Below the pieces are notes generated by a model that worked only from the letters and a program-made list of their open reading frames with translations, was not told where the DNA came from and searched no databases. This document shows, piece by piece, positions 7,211 to 16,001 of a stretch of 64,000 nucleotides of DNA. Origin of the DNA: Alphaproteobacteria bacterium (GTDB lineage Bacteria > Pseudomonadota > Alphaproteobacteria > CAAHEQ01 > UBA3637); assembly GCA_015062245.1 (NCBI GenBank), contig SUVA01000004.1:1-64000 (forward strand), in the 5' to 3' direction. Numbering within the stretch: position 1 is the first letter of the stretch; each line of letters opens with the position of its first letter. The translations under genes and the position numbers were made by a program.

Positions 7211-7594
7211 CTTTTTTCCCCTGGGTGATAAACTTAAAACAGGTTTTGGATTTTGAAGGCTAATTCTTTTAAATCAACCGAATGGGTTGTACGATATCCG
7301 CTAATTGCACTCCACCATAATCCCCCCGATTCGTTCGGGGGGTTTCATATCCGCCCATCGGACTTTACAATTCCGACATCAATTCGCCTGCATTTCCATT
7401 TGGCTCATTGTGTCTCATTGGCTGCGCTACAAAACATCCGAACTCAACGGATGTTTTGCTGACGCTTGCTCTACCGGGCCCACCAAGATTAAAAGCCATC
7501 GCGCAAACGGTGGCTTTTTTCATATTTTGCAAGCATTGTGGAAAGTTCGATTGTGAAAGGGCAAAAAATCGCAAATTTCCGTAACTTATCGAAC
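7205..7594. repeat. Intercassette direct repeat, copy 2 (R1 + T)
   Basis: A 390-bp near copy of 5039-5430 in the same orientation. The tRNA 3' end CTACCGGGCCCACCA is at 7471-7485. The terminator differs in sequence (loop side CGCAAA) but keeps its stem. The final box runs from AGTTCGAT (7544-7551) to ATCGAAC (7588-7594), with the same 36-nt interior length. Confidence 0.88.
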
Positions 7595-7641
7595 CCTTAA
7601 AGTAAAATTCAGAGAAATCTCCCCATTATCCAAAAAATTTA

Positions 7642-8061
7642 TCAAAGACTAACATGCGGATATTCTTTTATTTTTTGTTTCAATTTTTCAGTATCTACCG
7701 TCACTTCATCTTCAAAAATCAATTCATCAATCGCACATTTTTCTATTGATTGGTAGGTAGAACCCATTTTATAAAAAGCAATCCTTTTTCCCAATTCCAT
7801 CGCATACTCTATCTCAAAAATGCAACCGTCAGCAATTTCACCAAAAAACCATACTTCATCTGAACGAGCAATCAAATTATTATTTCCATTACGAACCAAA
7901 TCTCTGTCCACAAGTTCATATAGAAAATATCCAAATACATTAAAAGGGTTAAGAGGTATACCTCCATGTTCAAAAACATATTTACAAACAAGCATCCTCA
8001 TAAAAAAATTCTTTTTTGATTGCGCTGTAAAAACAACTGATTTCTTTTCAATTAAGTTCAT
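7642..8061 (-). CDS. Nucleoside 2-deoxyribosyltransferase-like protein (cassette 3 cargo)
   Basis: A 139-residue single-domain protein. The central block (SDEVWFFGEIADGCIFEIE, then YAMELGKRIAFYK) matches the fold signature of deoxyribosyltransferase-like proteins of the DUF4406/DUF7768 kind, where an acidic residue before YAxxLGK is catalytic or substrate-binding. A promoter with TTGACT (8116-8111), an 18-nt spacer and TAGAAT (8092-8087) precedes it, and GAGG is the ribosome site. It occupies the third cassette by itself. Enzyme activity and substrate are not established. Confidence 0.65.
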   Translation of the reverse strand: MNLIEKKSVVFTAQSKKNFFMRMLVCKYVFEHGGIPLNPFNVFGYFLYELVDRDLVRNGNNNLIARSDEVWFFGEIADGCIFEIEYAMELGKRIAFYKMGSTYQSIEKCAIDELIFEDEVTVDTEKLKQKIKEYPHVSL

Positions 8062-8149
8062 ATTTTATCCTCAAAATAGTCAAACAATTCTATCATATTT
8101 TCTTTATTAAAGTCAACAATTTTATCGCTCTTTTCTTCGCTGAAAAAAA

Positions 8150-8297
8150 GTTAAAACAGGTTGTAGATTTTGAAGGCCAATTCTTTGAAATCATCTGAAT
8201 GGGTTGCCCGATAAGTGCTAATTGCACTCCACCATAATCCCCCCGATTCGTTCGGGGGTTTTTATATCCGCCCGTCGGACTTTACAATTCCGACATC
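8150..8297. repeat. Partial intercassette repeat (R1 only), copy 3
   Basis: From ttaaaacagg to cgacatca this matches the R1 part of the two long repeats, including the C6/G5 hairpin with T-run. It stops before the tRNA-like and terminator parts and abuts the virB4 stop codon by about 10 nt. It may serve as the terminator facing the convergent virB4 gene. Confidence 0.85.
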
Positions 8298-8307
8298 AGT
8301 TTTCCTT

Positions 8308-10743
8308 TCACGCACGTTTCAGGTATTCTTGAACAATCTGATCTGTATCGGAAAGTTCACGTTGTAATTTTTCGGCCAATAAAACGTTTTTATTACCTGA
8401 TGAATAAATCTTTAAATACGGCCCCAAGCCCGATAAATCCACATCCAAAATCACCGATTCATGGATGGCGGGGCGGGACACCAAAATAGCATATTTACGG
8501 TCGGTAAATTCTTTACCCAAAATAAAGTTCATTTCACGGGGCGAAAGGTTCCATGTGGCATAATCCGACTCGTTGGCCTGAGGGTTACGGAAAAAGATAA
8601 CCGTTTGACATTGACCACGAATCACATCACCCAAGCCGTTTTCATCCAAAAACTTGGGTTGCTGGAACGCACACAAATAGGCCTGACGTTTTTTACGACC
8701 TTCCCGCAAACCCACGATAAAGCTGTCTTTAAACATGGGGTGTTCCAACATCGGGGCCGTTTCGTCAATCATAATCATGCTGGGTGTGCCTTTGATGGTG
8801 GAAAGCGTTTGAATACGGTGCATCACATAGCTGATAACCGCAGGGGCCAAAATGGGATCTTGAAATATCGTGGTAAAATCAAAGCACATATAACGGCTGT
8901 CAATGTCCAAGTTATCCGAAGGCGAGTTAAAAATACGCCCGTATTGGTCCGTATCAATCCAACGGTTGAGTTCACGGCGCATAAAACTGTTTGGTGCAAA
9001 GCAGGATTTATACAGATTTTTAAGCAAACGCTCCTTTTGGGGCAGATATTCAAAGGCCGTGGTTACCGCACGGGCGATTTCGGCTTCTGATACGGCATCA
9101 TTACCGCCGGTAATATCACGCACCCACGTTCTTAAAAAAGCACGGTTATCCGGTGTATCGGGAATGGCAAAAGGATTTAATGAAACAGAATCTTCGCCAC
9201 CGTCAAAACGCACATAGGGCGCTCCATTCATAATGGCAAAAACTTTGGCACCATTATTGCGATCAAAAAAGTATGTATTTAAATCAGGAATACGCAAAGC
9301 CTGACCGGCCATAAAGCTGAAAAAAGTGGTTTTACCTTGACCGGTCGGACCAATCAATGCCGTATGCGCCACCGCATAAGGTTCTTCCGACACATGGAAT
9401 TGAAAGGCGTAAGGGGTGCCGGTGATGGTTCTGAACCAACTGATGGGAACAGGCCCCCAATCGGATTTTGTGCGTCCTGTCGGGGCTTTATCAATCATCG
9501 TGGCACAGGCCACAACACGTGATAAATACTGATAAGTTCTGGGATAAATGTCAAAGGTGGGGAATTGGCTGAAAAACACGGCCTGAGCCGCCCAACCATC
9601 ACGAACAGGCGTCACATTATACATTCGGCAAATGCGTTCTACTTCTTCTTGACCGAATTTTAATTCTTCCAAACTTTCGCCATACAAAATAATCGTAAGG
9701 GCATATTCATTCCAACTTTGGGCATTGGCATCATTGGCATCCAAGGCCTGCTTGGCTTCTTCAAACTGTTCTACAACGTTTTGCGAAAAGGTTGTAAAAT
9801 AGGCCATTTTTTGTTGTTGCATCACAATGGGCATAATTTTAAAACTGGGAACACCTTTTATGTTATGCATCAACGTCAATTCAATATCCAAACTTAAAAA
9901 ATCGGCAATCATTTGTTCATCCATAAAATCACCGGGTTTGCGAATGCCCATTGTGATGGATAGTTTTTCACGTTCACCGTTAAAATAACGCACCAAGCCT
10001 TCATCTTTGGTAAAATGAACATAATCGCCCGTCAATAAATCATTTAAGCGATCTTTTTTTTCAAAATGAACCATCGGTTTTGGGCGGGACAAAGGACTGG
10101 CCATTTTGGCAAACAACCAAAACGGGCTTTTATCATCATTGTTGATATTATTTTTTTCACTGAGCAATTTCGGTTCATAAACATCCATAATACTGGTCAA
10201 AGCACCGGTGGCCTGATCCAAATCTTTCATGGCATCTTTGCGATCGTTGATGGATAAAATAATGTAATGTTTATTATTAAATATGCGGTTTAAATTTTCC
10301 ATCCATAATTCGGCCACACCTTTTAAAAGTTTATTGTCTTTATAGGCCTCAGGTTCTTTTAATTCCACTTTTTCACGCAATGTTACAACACGGGCAATCA
10401 CCTGTAATTCAACCATTGAATCAATCCAACGTTTGCGTGTTTCCATTAAAACTTCACGGTCTTCGGGCAATACCAAAGTTGTATCGGCACCTTTAACCTC
10501 AAAAACACGGGCCAGACCACCGTTATGTAAATGAATCGTGGCACCGTCTTCATCCAAATAATCAAAGGGTAAAAAGTTGGCCAAACGTGTTTCAACCGGC
10601 TTTGGCAAAACCAATTCGCCCAATTTTGAAATAAAAACAAAAATCAAAAACAAGGCCGCCAAAACACCGAAAATAACCACAACCATAGAAGGGGCTGAGG
10701 CTGTTGTTATAATGTAATCAAAAATTCCGGCATCTAGATTCAT
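8308..10743 (-). CDS. virB4: VirB4-type conjugation/T4SS ATPase
   Basis: An 811-residue ATPase that powers pilus biogenesis or substrate transfer in type IV secretion. It starts with a membrane segment (about 20-42). The C-terminal motor domain has Walker A GPTGQGKTT (about residue 465) and Walker B MIMIDETAPMLE (about 658), followed by the QQPKFL and arginine-finger region typical of VirB4/TraC. The length fits the family (about 790-830). AGGA precedes the ATG, which lies 9 nt after virB3. The rest of a T4SS is not adjacent; a VirB2-like gene is at 34.2 kb. The assignment is strong, but the role in this cell is open. Confidence 0.92.
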   Translation of the reverse strand: MNLDAGIFDYIITTASAPSMVVVIFGVLAALFLIFVFISKLGELVLPKPVETRLANFLPFDYLDEDGATIHLHNGGLARVFEVKGADTTLVLPEDREVLMETRKRWIDSMVELQVIARVVTLREKVELKEPEAYKDNKLLKGVAELWMENLNRIFNNKHYIILSINDRKDAMKDLDQATGALTSIMDVYEPKLLSEKNNINNDDKSPFWLFAKMASPLSRPKPMVHFEKKDRLNDLLTGDYVHFTKDEGLVRYFNGEREKLSITMGIRKPGDFMDEQMIADFLSLDIELTLMHNIKGVPSFKIMPIVMQQQKMAYFTTFSQNVVEQFEEAKQALDANDANAQSWNEYALTIILYGESLEELKFGQEEVERICRMYNVTPVRDGWAAQAVFFSQFPTFDIYPRTYQYLSRVVACATMIDKAPTGRTKSDWGPVPISWFRTITGTPYAFQFHVSEEPYAVAHTALIGPTGQGKTTFFSFMAGQALRIPDLNTYFFDRNNGAKVFAIMNGAPYVRFDGGEDSVSLNPFAIPDTPDNRAFLRTWVRDITGGNDAVSEAEIARAVTTAFEYLPQKERLLKNLYKSCFAPNSFMRRELNRWIDTDQYGRIFNSPSDNLDIDSRYMCFDFTTIFQDPILAPAVISYVMHRIQTLSTIKGTPSMIMIDETAPMLEHPMFKDSFIVGLREGRKKRQAYLCAFQQPKFLDENGLGDVIRGQCQTVIFFRNPQANESDYATWNLSPREMNFILGKEFTDRKYAILVSRPAIHESVILDVDLSGLGPYLKIYSSGNKNVLLAEKLQRELSDTDQIVQEYLKRA

Positions 10744-10752
10744 ATTATTCCT

Positions 10753-11046
10753 TTATGGTGCAAATTTTGTTCCACGACAACGATAAACATTTTTGGTGGA
10801 TGTTGGGCCTGAACGCCCCCACGAAACCAACATTTTTGACAAATGCGGATCCTTTGATCCCCACGCCACAATGGCCGCATGCGCAATAGGAATGCTGATA
10901 ATAAACGGCATCAACGACCTGCCCGTTAAACCAACCCACATCAACATCAATGAAAATTGAACAATCAGGTTTGCCCCGGCCACAATGGCCGGCGCCCAAA
11001 ACAATCTGGGTGGCATACAAACAGCCTTTAAAACGGGTTCCCGCAT
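10753..11046 (-). CDS. virB3: VirB3-like inner-membrane T4SS protein
   Basis: A 97-residue protein with an early motif (MPPRLFWAPAIVAGA) akin to the RPxMxxG start of VirB3, then two hydrophobic segments (about 22-42 and 46-62) and a short basic tail. VirB3 works with VirB4 at the inner membrane, and this gene directly precedes virB4 in the same unit, which supports the call. GGGAG is its ribosome site. Confidence 0.75.
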   Translation of the reverse strand: MREPVLKAVCMPPRLFWAPAIVAGANLIVQFSLMLMWVGLTGRSLMPFIISIPIAHAAIVAWGSKDPHLSKMLVSWGRSGPTSTKNVYRCRGTKFAP

Positions 11047-11115
11047 GTTTTCATCTCCCTTTTTTTTATATATTAGCCCAATTAAATTAAAAAGAAAAGT
11101 AAAAAATGCATTTTT

Positions 11116-11916
11116 TTAATTTAATTTTATTTGCAATCCTATCGGCGCATGGTCTGATGTTTTTTGCCATCCACGCACTTCACGGTAAATAACGGCATTT
11201 TCAACACTTCCTTCCAAATCAGGCGACACAAAGAAAAAATCCAATAAAATACCCAAATTCCGTGGCCATGCCCCCATTTGAAAATCCCAAAACGAATATG
11301 TTTTTTCAGTTGGGTTAAATTGACGAATCATATTTTTAAGTCCCGTCTGATTCAATCGTTCAAACGCTTGGCGCACAAGCGGAACAATCAAAGCACTGCC
11401 ATCAAAAGATTTGGCATTATAAACATCTGTATCACGTTCTATCACATTAAAATCACCACCCAAAATAATTTGACGCCCTGATTGAAGCAAATTTTGAATA
11501 TGGTTTGTTAAAGCGTTAAACCACAAAAGTTTATAATCCAAACGTGAAGTATCAGTCGGATTATTCATTGGTGGCGCACCGTTTGGCGCATAAACACAAA
11601 TAATAATTTTACCATCGGGCAAAGTGGCCTGAATAAATCGGGCCTGAGTTGGATCGGATTTAGGGCCGTTTGGCAATTCTCTTATCACATCCGTCAAAGG
11701 AAACTTTGATAAAAAAGCCACGCCGTTATAGGCTTTTTGTCCCGAAATAACCGCATCATAGCCCAAACCTTTAAAATCCACAAATGGGAAATTTTCTTCG
11801 GTGGCTTTTATTTCCTGTAAAAACACAATATCCGGTTGATATTCTTTTAAAAATTTTTCCAACACAGGCATTCTGGATCGAACAGAAGCAACATTCCATG
11901 AAATTATTCTTTGCAT
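11116..11916 (-). CDS. xthA: Exodeoxyribonuclease III / AP endonuclease
   Basis: A 266-residue member of the Mg-dependent exonuclease-endonuclease-phosphatase family, acting in base-excision repair on abasic sites and 3' blocks. The visible motifs are ISWNVASVRSR at the N-terminus, FLQEIKA with the metal-binding Glu, VYAPNG, the GGDFNV catalytic pair, and the C-terminal SDHAPIG. The usual RIDH block reads LLDFFFVS, a variation. Length fits XthA (about 260-270). The gene diverges from the metallopeptidase-like gene, with only 30 nt between starts. Confidence 0.92.
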   Translation of the reverse strand: MQRIISWNVASVRSRMPVLEKFLKEYQPDIVFLQEIKATEENFPFVDFKGLGYDAVISGQKAYNGVAFLSKFPLTDVIRELPNGPKSDPTQARFIQATLPDGKIIICVYAPNGAPPMNNPTDTSRLDYKLLWFNALTNHIQNLLQSGRQIILGGDFNVIERDTDVYNAKSFDGSALIVPLVRQAFERLNQTGLKNMIRQFNPTEKTYSFWDFQMGAWPRNLGILLDFFFVSPDLEGSVENAVIYREVRGWQKTSDHAPIGLQIKLN

Positions 11917-11946
11917 TTTATTTTCCTTTGTGCTAATATCAAAATC

Positions 11947-12606
11947 ATGACAAACAAAAAAGCTTTATTTTTAGCGATATTATCGCTGTTTTTATCCCAA
12001 AATGCAAGCGCATTTTGCGATAAAATTGCCACACGGGTTCAAATCACAACAAATCCCGGAAACGTTCAATATATCACCACATTGTCCAGATCCGATTTTA
12101 TCCAAGGAAAAAAGCATAAAGTATCACCCAATACTTTGGGATTGACCGTGGCTGATTTAAGTATTTCCATTTCCGGAAAAACTCAGCCCAAAATAGAAAG
12201 ACAGGGCAAACAAATCTGCGTCAGTTTGGATACACTGGCATTTAAAATGGGTTATGAAAAAGGCGGATTAAAAGTTTATATTGATAAAAAATATAAACCC
12301 GGTTCATGCGAATACGAAGTCATTCGTGAACACGAAAATTATCATGTTGCCGTTGCACAACAGGCGATGCTTTTCTTTAAACCGGATATTGAGGCAAAAA
12401 TCCATGAAATTATTTCCAATATGCGTCCGCAAATTGTTACCTCGGAAAAAGATATTGATAAAGTAATTCAGGAACAAACAAAGCATGTTATCACGGAACT
12501 AACACCCCTTTTAACCCATATCAATCAAACGATTGCCAAAAAGAACGCCCAAATTGATACACCTGAATCTTATGAAAAAACACAGGCTTTATGTAAAAAT
12601 TGGTAA
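11947..12606 (+). CDS. Exported putative zinc metallopeptidase (HExxH, DUF922-like)
   Basis: The 219-residue product has a signal peptide (MTNKKALFLAILSLFLSQNA, cut near ASA). In the mature part CEYEVIREHENYHVAVAQQ contains HENYH, an HExxH zinc-protease motif set after a Cys-Glu-Tyr pattern, as in small DUF922-type secreted peptidases. The ATG at 11947 is chosen for the signal peptide although no clear ribosome site precedes it. Activity is inferred from the motif alone. Confidence 0.65.
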   Translation: MTNKKALFLAILSLFLSQNASAFCDKIATRVQITTNPGNVQYITTLSRSDFIQGKKHKVSPNTLGLTVADLSISISGKTQPKIERQGKQICVSLDTLAFKMGYEKGGLKVYIDKKYKPGSCEYEVIREHENYHVAVAQQAMLFFKPDIEAKIHEIISNMRPQIVTSEKDIDKVIQEQTKHVITELTPLLTHINQTIAKKNAQIDTPESYEKTQALCKNW

Positions 12607-13572
12607 TTAAAACCATTTGATGCGTTTAATTAAATACAGCTGAAACGCAACCATACACAACAGTATCACGCAAATAAAAGCAAAGCCGTAAGGATTATCA
12701 TTAAAAGGAATACCACCGATATTGGCCCCCAACAGCCCTGTTACAAAAGTAAGCGGGGTAAAAATAACCATCACCAAGCTCATCAAATACATCGTTCGGC
12801 TGATATTGATATTTGTTTGCGAATCCAATTCTTCTTGTGTCAACTTTGAATGGTCTTTGGCAAATTCCAATCCGTCCACAACGGCCGTTAAATCTCGGGC
12901 ATTTTCACTGAAACGGGCCAAATTTGCTTCGGAAAAAAAGGTAAAATCCGTTTTTTCCAACAAACGCATCACATCCCTTTGGGGCAAAATATAACGCTTT
13001 AAACCAACAACCATATAACGAAGATTACTGAGTGTTTCACGAAGACTTTCATCTTGGCGAATTCCATTGCCACGAATCACATTTTCTTCCAAATCATCCA
13101 AAGAATCATTGATGGTGAAAAAGGATTCTTCTATTTGTTTGGTCATTTGCGATAACAAAAGCGACAAACAATCCCCCAGTGTTTCAGGTCCTTTTTTACG
13201 ACGCAGTTTTTCCAAAATCTTGCTGATGGAAGCAACGGGACGGTGTGACAGGGTCAACAATCGGTTTTGGGTCATCCAAATACGCACGGCAATCATATCG
13301 TCATCTTCACCTTTTCGGGGATTCACACCACGCACCACCAACAGCAGGCCTTTTTTATGACGAAAGCATCGGGGGGTTGTATCCGCATCAATCAGGTTTT
13401 CAAAAACCGTTTCATCAAACTTTAAACTTTTCAACCATTGTAAATTATCTTCATCGGCATAGTCAATATGAATCCAAACCGGTGATTTTAAGCGTGGCTT
13501 AACATCCGACAGGCGAATATTTTTGGCACTGCCATTACCATCCAATACTTTGCAAAATTGAGGCGTGCTCAT
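12607..13572 (-). CDS. CorA/ZntB-family metal transporter
   Basis: A 321-residue inner-membrane metal channel or transporter. A long cytoplasmic alpha/beta and helical funnel is followed by two C-terminal membrane helices. The signature loop between them reads GANIGGIP, not the GMN of Mg-specific CorA; this form is typical of ZntB-like members, so zinc or a broader range is plausible. The tail KRIKWF is basic as in the family. It stands alone between convergent and unrelated genes. Confidence 0.88.
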   Translation of the reverse strand: MSTPQFCKVLDGNGSAKNIRLSDVKPRLKSPVWIHIDYADEDNLQWLKSLKFDETVFENLIDADTTPRCFRHKKGLLLVVRGVNPRKGEDDDMIAVRIWMTQNRLLTLSHRPVASISKILEKLRRKKGPETLGDCLSLLLSQMTKQIEESFFTINDSLDDLEENVIRGNGIRQDESLRETLSNLRYMVVGLKRYILPQRDVMRLLEKTDFTFFSEANLARFSENARDLTAVVDGLEFAKDHSKLTQEELDSQTNINISRTMYLMSLVMVIFTPLTFVTGLLGANIGGIPFNDNPYGFAFICVILLCMVAFQLYLIKRIKWF

Positions 13573-13614
13573 GTGATTTCTCCCCCTTTTTCACAGAACA
13601 ACTTTAAACAAAGT

Positions 13615-14208
13615 TTATTCAATACAACAATCAACGGCTTTACGCACAACCGCTTTTAATTTGCCGAAAATACCAGTGGCAGGCACAGTTTCAACCTCGG
13701 CTTTTTTTTCCGTTTTTTGAGCGACCGATTTTGTCAATTCAGCAACTTCTTTTTGAACGTCTTCCAAATTATCGGGCTTCCATGCGATATCTTTGGTATC
13801 CACCAAGTTCATATTCAAACCCCAAAACAAACAGTATAAATCATAGGCCTGAGTGAACAATTGATTAGCCTTTTCTTTATGTCCCATGGATTGTTGTTTT
13901 GTCCCCACTTCCATCAAACGCATAGAGGTGGCCAACAAATGTTTGGAAATACACCATACTTCGCCTTCATAGGACGGAATAATTTGCAACATTAAATTTT
14001 TGCGCAATTCACGCACATCCTGAACCAAATCATAAAAGCTGTCTTTACCCGTTTTAGCACCGGAAAAAATCAGATGTTCTTCAATGGAAATAAGGTTCAT
14101 GATGGCAATTGTTAAATCCTGATCTGATGACAAATCTTTGGGATTTTTCTTTTTGGTGGCATCCACACGTTCCACAAATTCTTTAACTGATTCTGCTTTT
14201 TTAATCAT
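13615..14208 (-). CDS. Helical cytoplasmic protein, function unknown
   Basis: A 197-residue protein with no signal or membrane segment. It is largely helical and ends in a Lys/Glu-rich linker and a short basic C-terminus with CCIE. Its central part (DLTIAIMNLISIEEHLIFSG) suggests a four-helix-bundle fold. It lies 12 nt after the membrane-protein gene in the same direction, so the two probably form a unit. Not recognised. Confidence 0.7.
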   Translation of the reverse strand: MIKKAESVKEFVERVDATKKKNPKDLSSDQDLTIAIMNLISIEEHLIFSGAKTGKDSFYDLVQDVRELRKNLMLQIIPSYEGEVWCISKHLLATSMRLMEVGTKQQSMGHKEKANQLFTQAYDLYCLFWGLNMNLVDTKDIAWKPDNLEDVQKEVAELTKSVAQKTEKKAEVETVPATGIFGKLKAVVRKAVDCCIE

Positions 14209-14220
14209 TTTTTTACTCCT

Positions 14221-14757
14221 TTAATTTAAAATAAAGACTTCCTTGCATTCGCACAAGTTTGTGCCGCCAAAAATCCAGCACACAAACAAATCCAAAGCGA
14301 TGGGAATTAAAACTTTTTCAAACGGAAAATGGGCATGCCCCCCGTTTTTTTCCTTTAACCAACCATACAAATGAACCCCTGAAATATGGGCAATCGCCCC
14401 CCATAAAGTGGCCCACAAAAATGAATCAATATAAAACAAATTCCAATGCAACATCGGTTTATAGGTCAAAGTATTGATATAAACAAAACCCACCGTTGAC
14501 AAAGATAAAGCCATTAAAATAAAATTACGACCTTTGAAATTCCAATTTCTTTTTTCAAAAAAGCGAATAAACCAATATCCCAAAATGGCCAACAAAGCAC
14601 CAAATAAAACACCGACCACTTCGTCTTTTACACCCAATTTACGGGCAATTCCCAAAGACGCCCCCAACACCAACGGACACAATGTTGTGCAAGCCGGATT
14701 GGCACGCAACGATGTTGCAAACATTGTCAAAATCCCAAGAATCCCTAACTTTTTCAT
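14221..14757 (-). CDS. Polytopic membrane protein with Cys-rich N-terminus
   Basis: A 178-residue protein with a signal-like first helix, then a CTTLCPLVLGASLGIARKLG block in which two Cys precede a membrane helix, and about four more hydrophobic segments. The tail has CWIFGGTNLCEC. The CPxx-type start resembles a family of small membrane proteins seen in several bacterial groups that have Cys pairs near the membrane surface, but no role is established. It is the first gene of the pair with the 197-residue protein. Confidence 0.7.
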   Translation of the reverse strand: MKKLGILGILTMFATSLRANPACTTLCPLVLGASLGIARKLGVKDEVVGVLFGALLAILGYWFIRFFEKRNWNFKGRNFILMALSLSTVGFVYINTLTYKPMLHWNLFYIDSFLWATLWGAIAHISGVHLYGWLKEKNGGHAHFPFEKVLIPIALDLFVCWIFGGTNLCECKEVFILN

Positions 14758-14841
14758 ACTTGACTCCTTTAATATGCCAAAACTTATTGTTGTTTAGCAT
14801 AGTTTTAATTCAATTGCAAGCAAAAAAATCAAAAAGAAAAA

Positions 14842-15477
14842 CTATTGACTCACCCAAATAACACGGGCCATCCACTTGATATCAGCAGGCTTTAACAAAA
14901 CGTCATCACAATCCGGATTTAATGATTTTAATTCAACTTGATTCATGGAACGGCGAATAAATTCTTTGACCATCACTTCACCCGACACTGTTTTGGTTAT
15001 CACACGATCACCTTTGCGGATTTCAGAATCGGGCGCTACAATCAATTTATCACCATCACGATAGACAGGCTCCATACTGTTACCGGAAACTTCCAAAGCA
15101 TAAACTTTTTTATCTATCGTCAAAGGAAATTCAACCGAATCCCAATCATCCGATAGAATCGGCCATCCGTCCGAATCAAAATAACCCGAACGCCCCGCTT
15201 TGGCCAAACCGATAAGCGGTATCATATTCTTTGGCATCGGACAGGGTTGCCCCGCAAACGCCATAAACTCAAAAACAGTTGTATTGGTCGCCTTTAAAAC
15301 TTTATTCATACTTTCGGTGGATGGCCAACGTTTGCGCCCATCAGCACCAATACGTTTGGATTTATTAAAACTGGTGGGATCCAAACCAGCCTTTTGTGCC
15401 AAAGCCGACAAAGACAGACCTTTATTTTGCGCCAATCTTTCCAAACCAAGCCATATTTCATTATAGGATAAGTGCAT
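14842..15477 (-). CDS. HTH - S24 peptidase repressor-like regulator
   Basis: A 211-residue LexA/CI-like regulator. The N-terminal HTH (LAQNKGLSLSALAQKAGLD) is followed by an S24 domain with the nucleophile in VSGNSMEPVYRDGD and the lysine in GEVMVKEF. These proteins can self-cleave on RecA-ssDNA. Similar HTH-S24 proteins are widespread chromosomal genes in Alphaproteobacteria, so it need not be phage-derived. It is nevertheless transcribed away from the phage block, which starts 149 nt beyond its start codon, the usual place for a prophage repressor. Confidence 0.85.
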   Translation of the reverse strand: MHLSYNEIWLGLERLAQNKGLSLSALAQKAGLDPTSFNKSKRIGADGRKRWPSTESMNKVLKATNTTVFEFMAFAGQPCPMPKNMIPLIGLAKAGRSGYFDSDGWPILSDDWDSVEFPLTIDKKVYALEVSGNSMEPVYRDGDKLIVAPDSEIRKGDRVITKTVSGEVMVKEFIRRSMNQVELKSLNPDCDDVLLKPADIKWMARVIWVSQ

Positions 15478-15626
15478 CTTGTTCCTTTCTCTTATTAGTT
15501 GTAAATAACCTTAGCATATTTTCAGATGTTTGTCAATAGGATTTTTTTCTTATTTTTATCTTGACATTCATAAAAAAATATGTTAGTTCTCGTTTTGTTC
15601 TTTTTTTATTAACCGAGGAGAAAAAT

Positions 15627-15986
15627 ATGAAGAATAAATATCTATCATCTGTTGATACCAGACAAACAACACCTTTTTCTTCCAGTGAAGAGGCGTGGTT
15701 TTGGTACTGTTTATGTGAAAATTTAAAACACGAAAGAAGCCATGGGGGAGAATCCAAAATTGCACGCCCGTGCGAATCGGCCGACATCGCCATTGCCGTA
15801 AAAAGATTGATGAAAAACGGCACATTAAAATCAGAACATTTAAAAGTATTAGCCAAATATGGTTACGCCCAAATTCCCCCACACGAACATTTTGGGGACA
15901 CACCGAAAATTTGCCGTCTGTGGCAAGAAGGTTTAAAGTTTTTGGAAAATCTTTTAAAACAAAAAGGAATCGTTTATGCCACATAA
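15627..15986 (+). CDS. Conserved small protein at start of phage block
   Basis: A 119-residue soluble protein, Trp/Cys/His-rich (EEAWFWYCLCENLKHER, ARPCESADIAIAVKRL). It resembles an uncharacterised alphaproteobacterial family whose members have an N-terminal EEAWxWY motif and a PCExxDI motif. The start at 15627 has a GAGGAG site; an in-frame start 22 codons upstream lacks one. It leads the rightward set that runs into the portal gene. Function unknown. Confidence 0.7.
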   Translation: MKNKYLSSVDTRQTTPFSSSEEAWFWYCLCENLKHERSHGGESKIARPCESADIAIAVKRLMKNGTLKSEHLKVLAKYGYAQIPPHEHFGDTPKICRLWQEGLKFLENLLKQKGIVYAT

Positions 15987-16001
15987 AATAAGGAGTTTCA
16001 C

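Noticed and set aside
8461-9090. Long open frame on the plus strand opposite virB4
   Set aside because: It is a shadow of the virB4 frame with no ribosome site, and its protein has no sensible composition.
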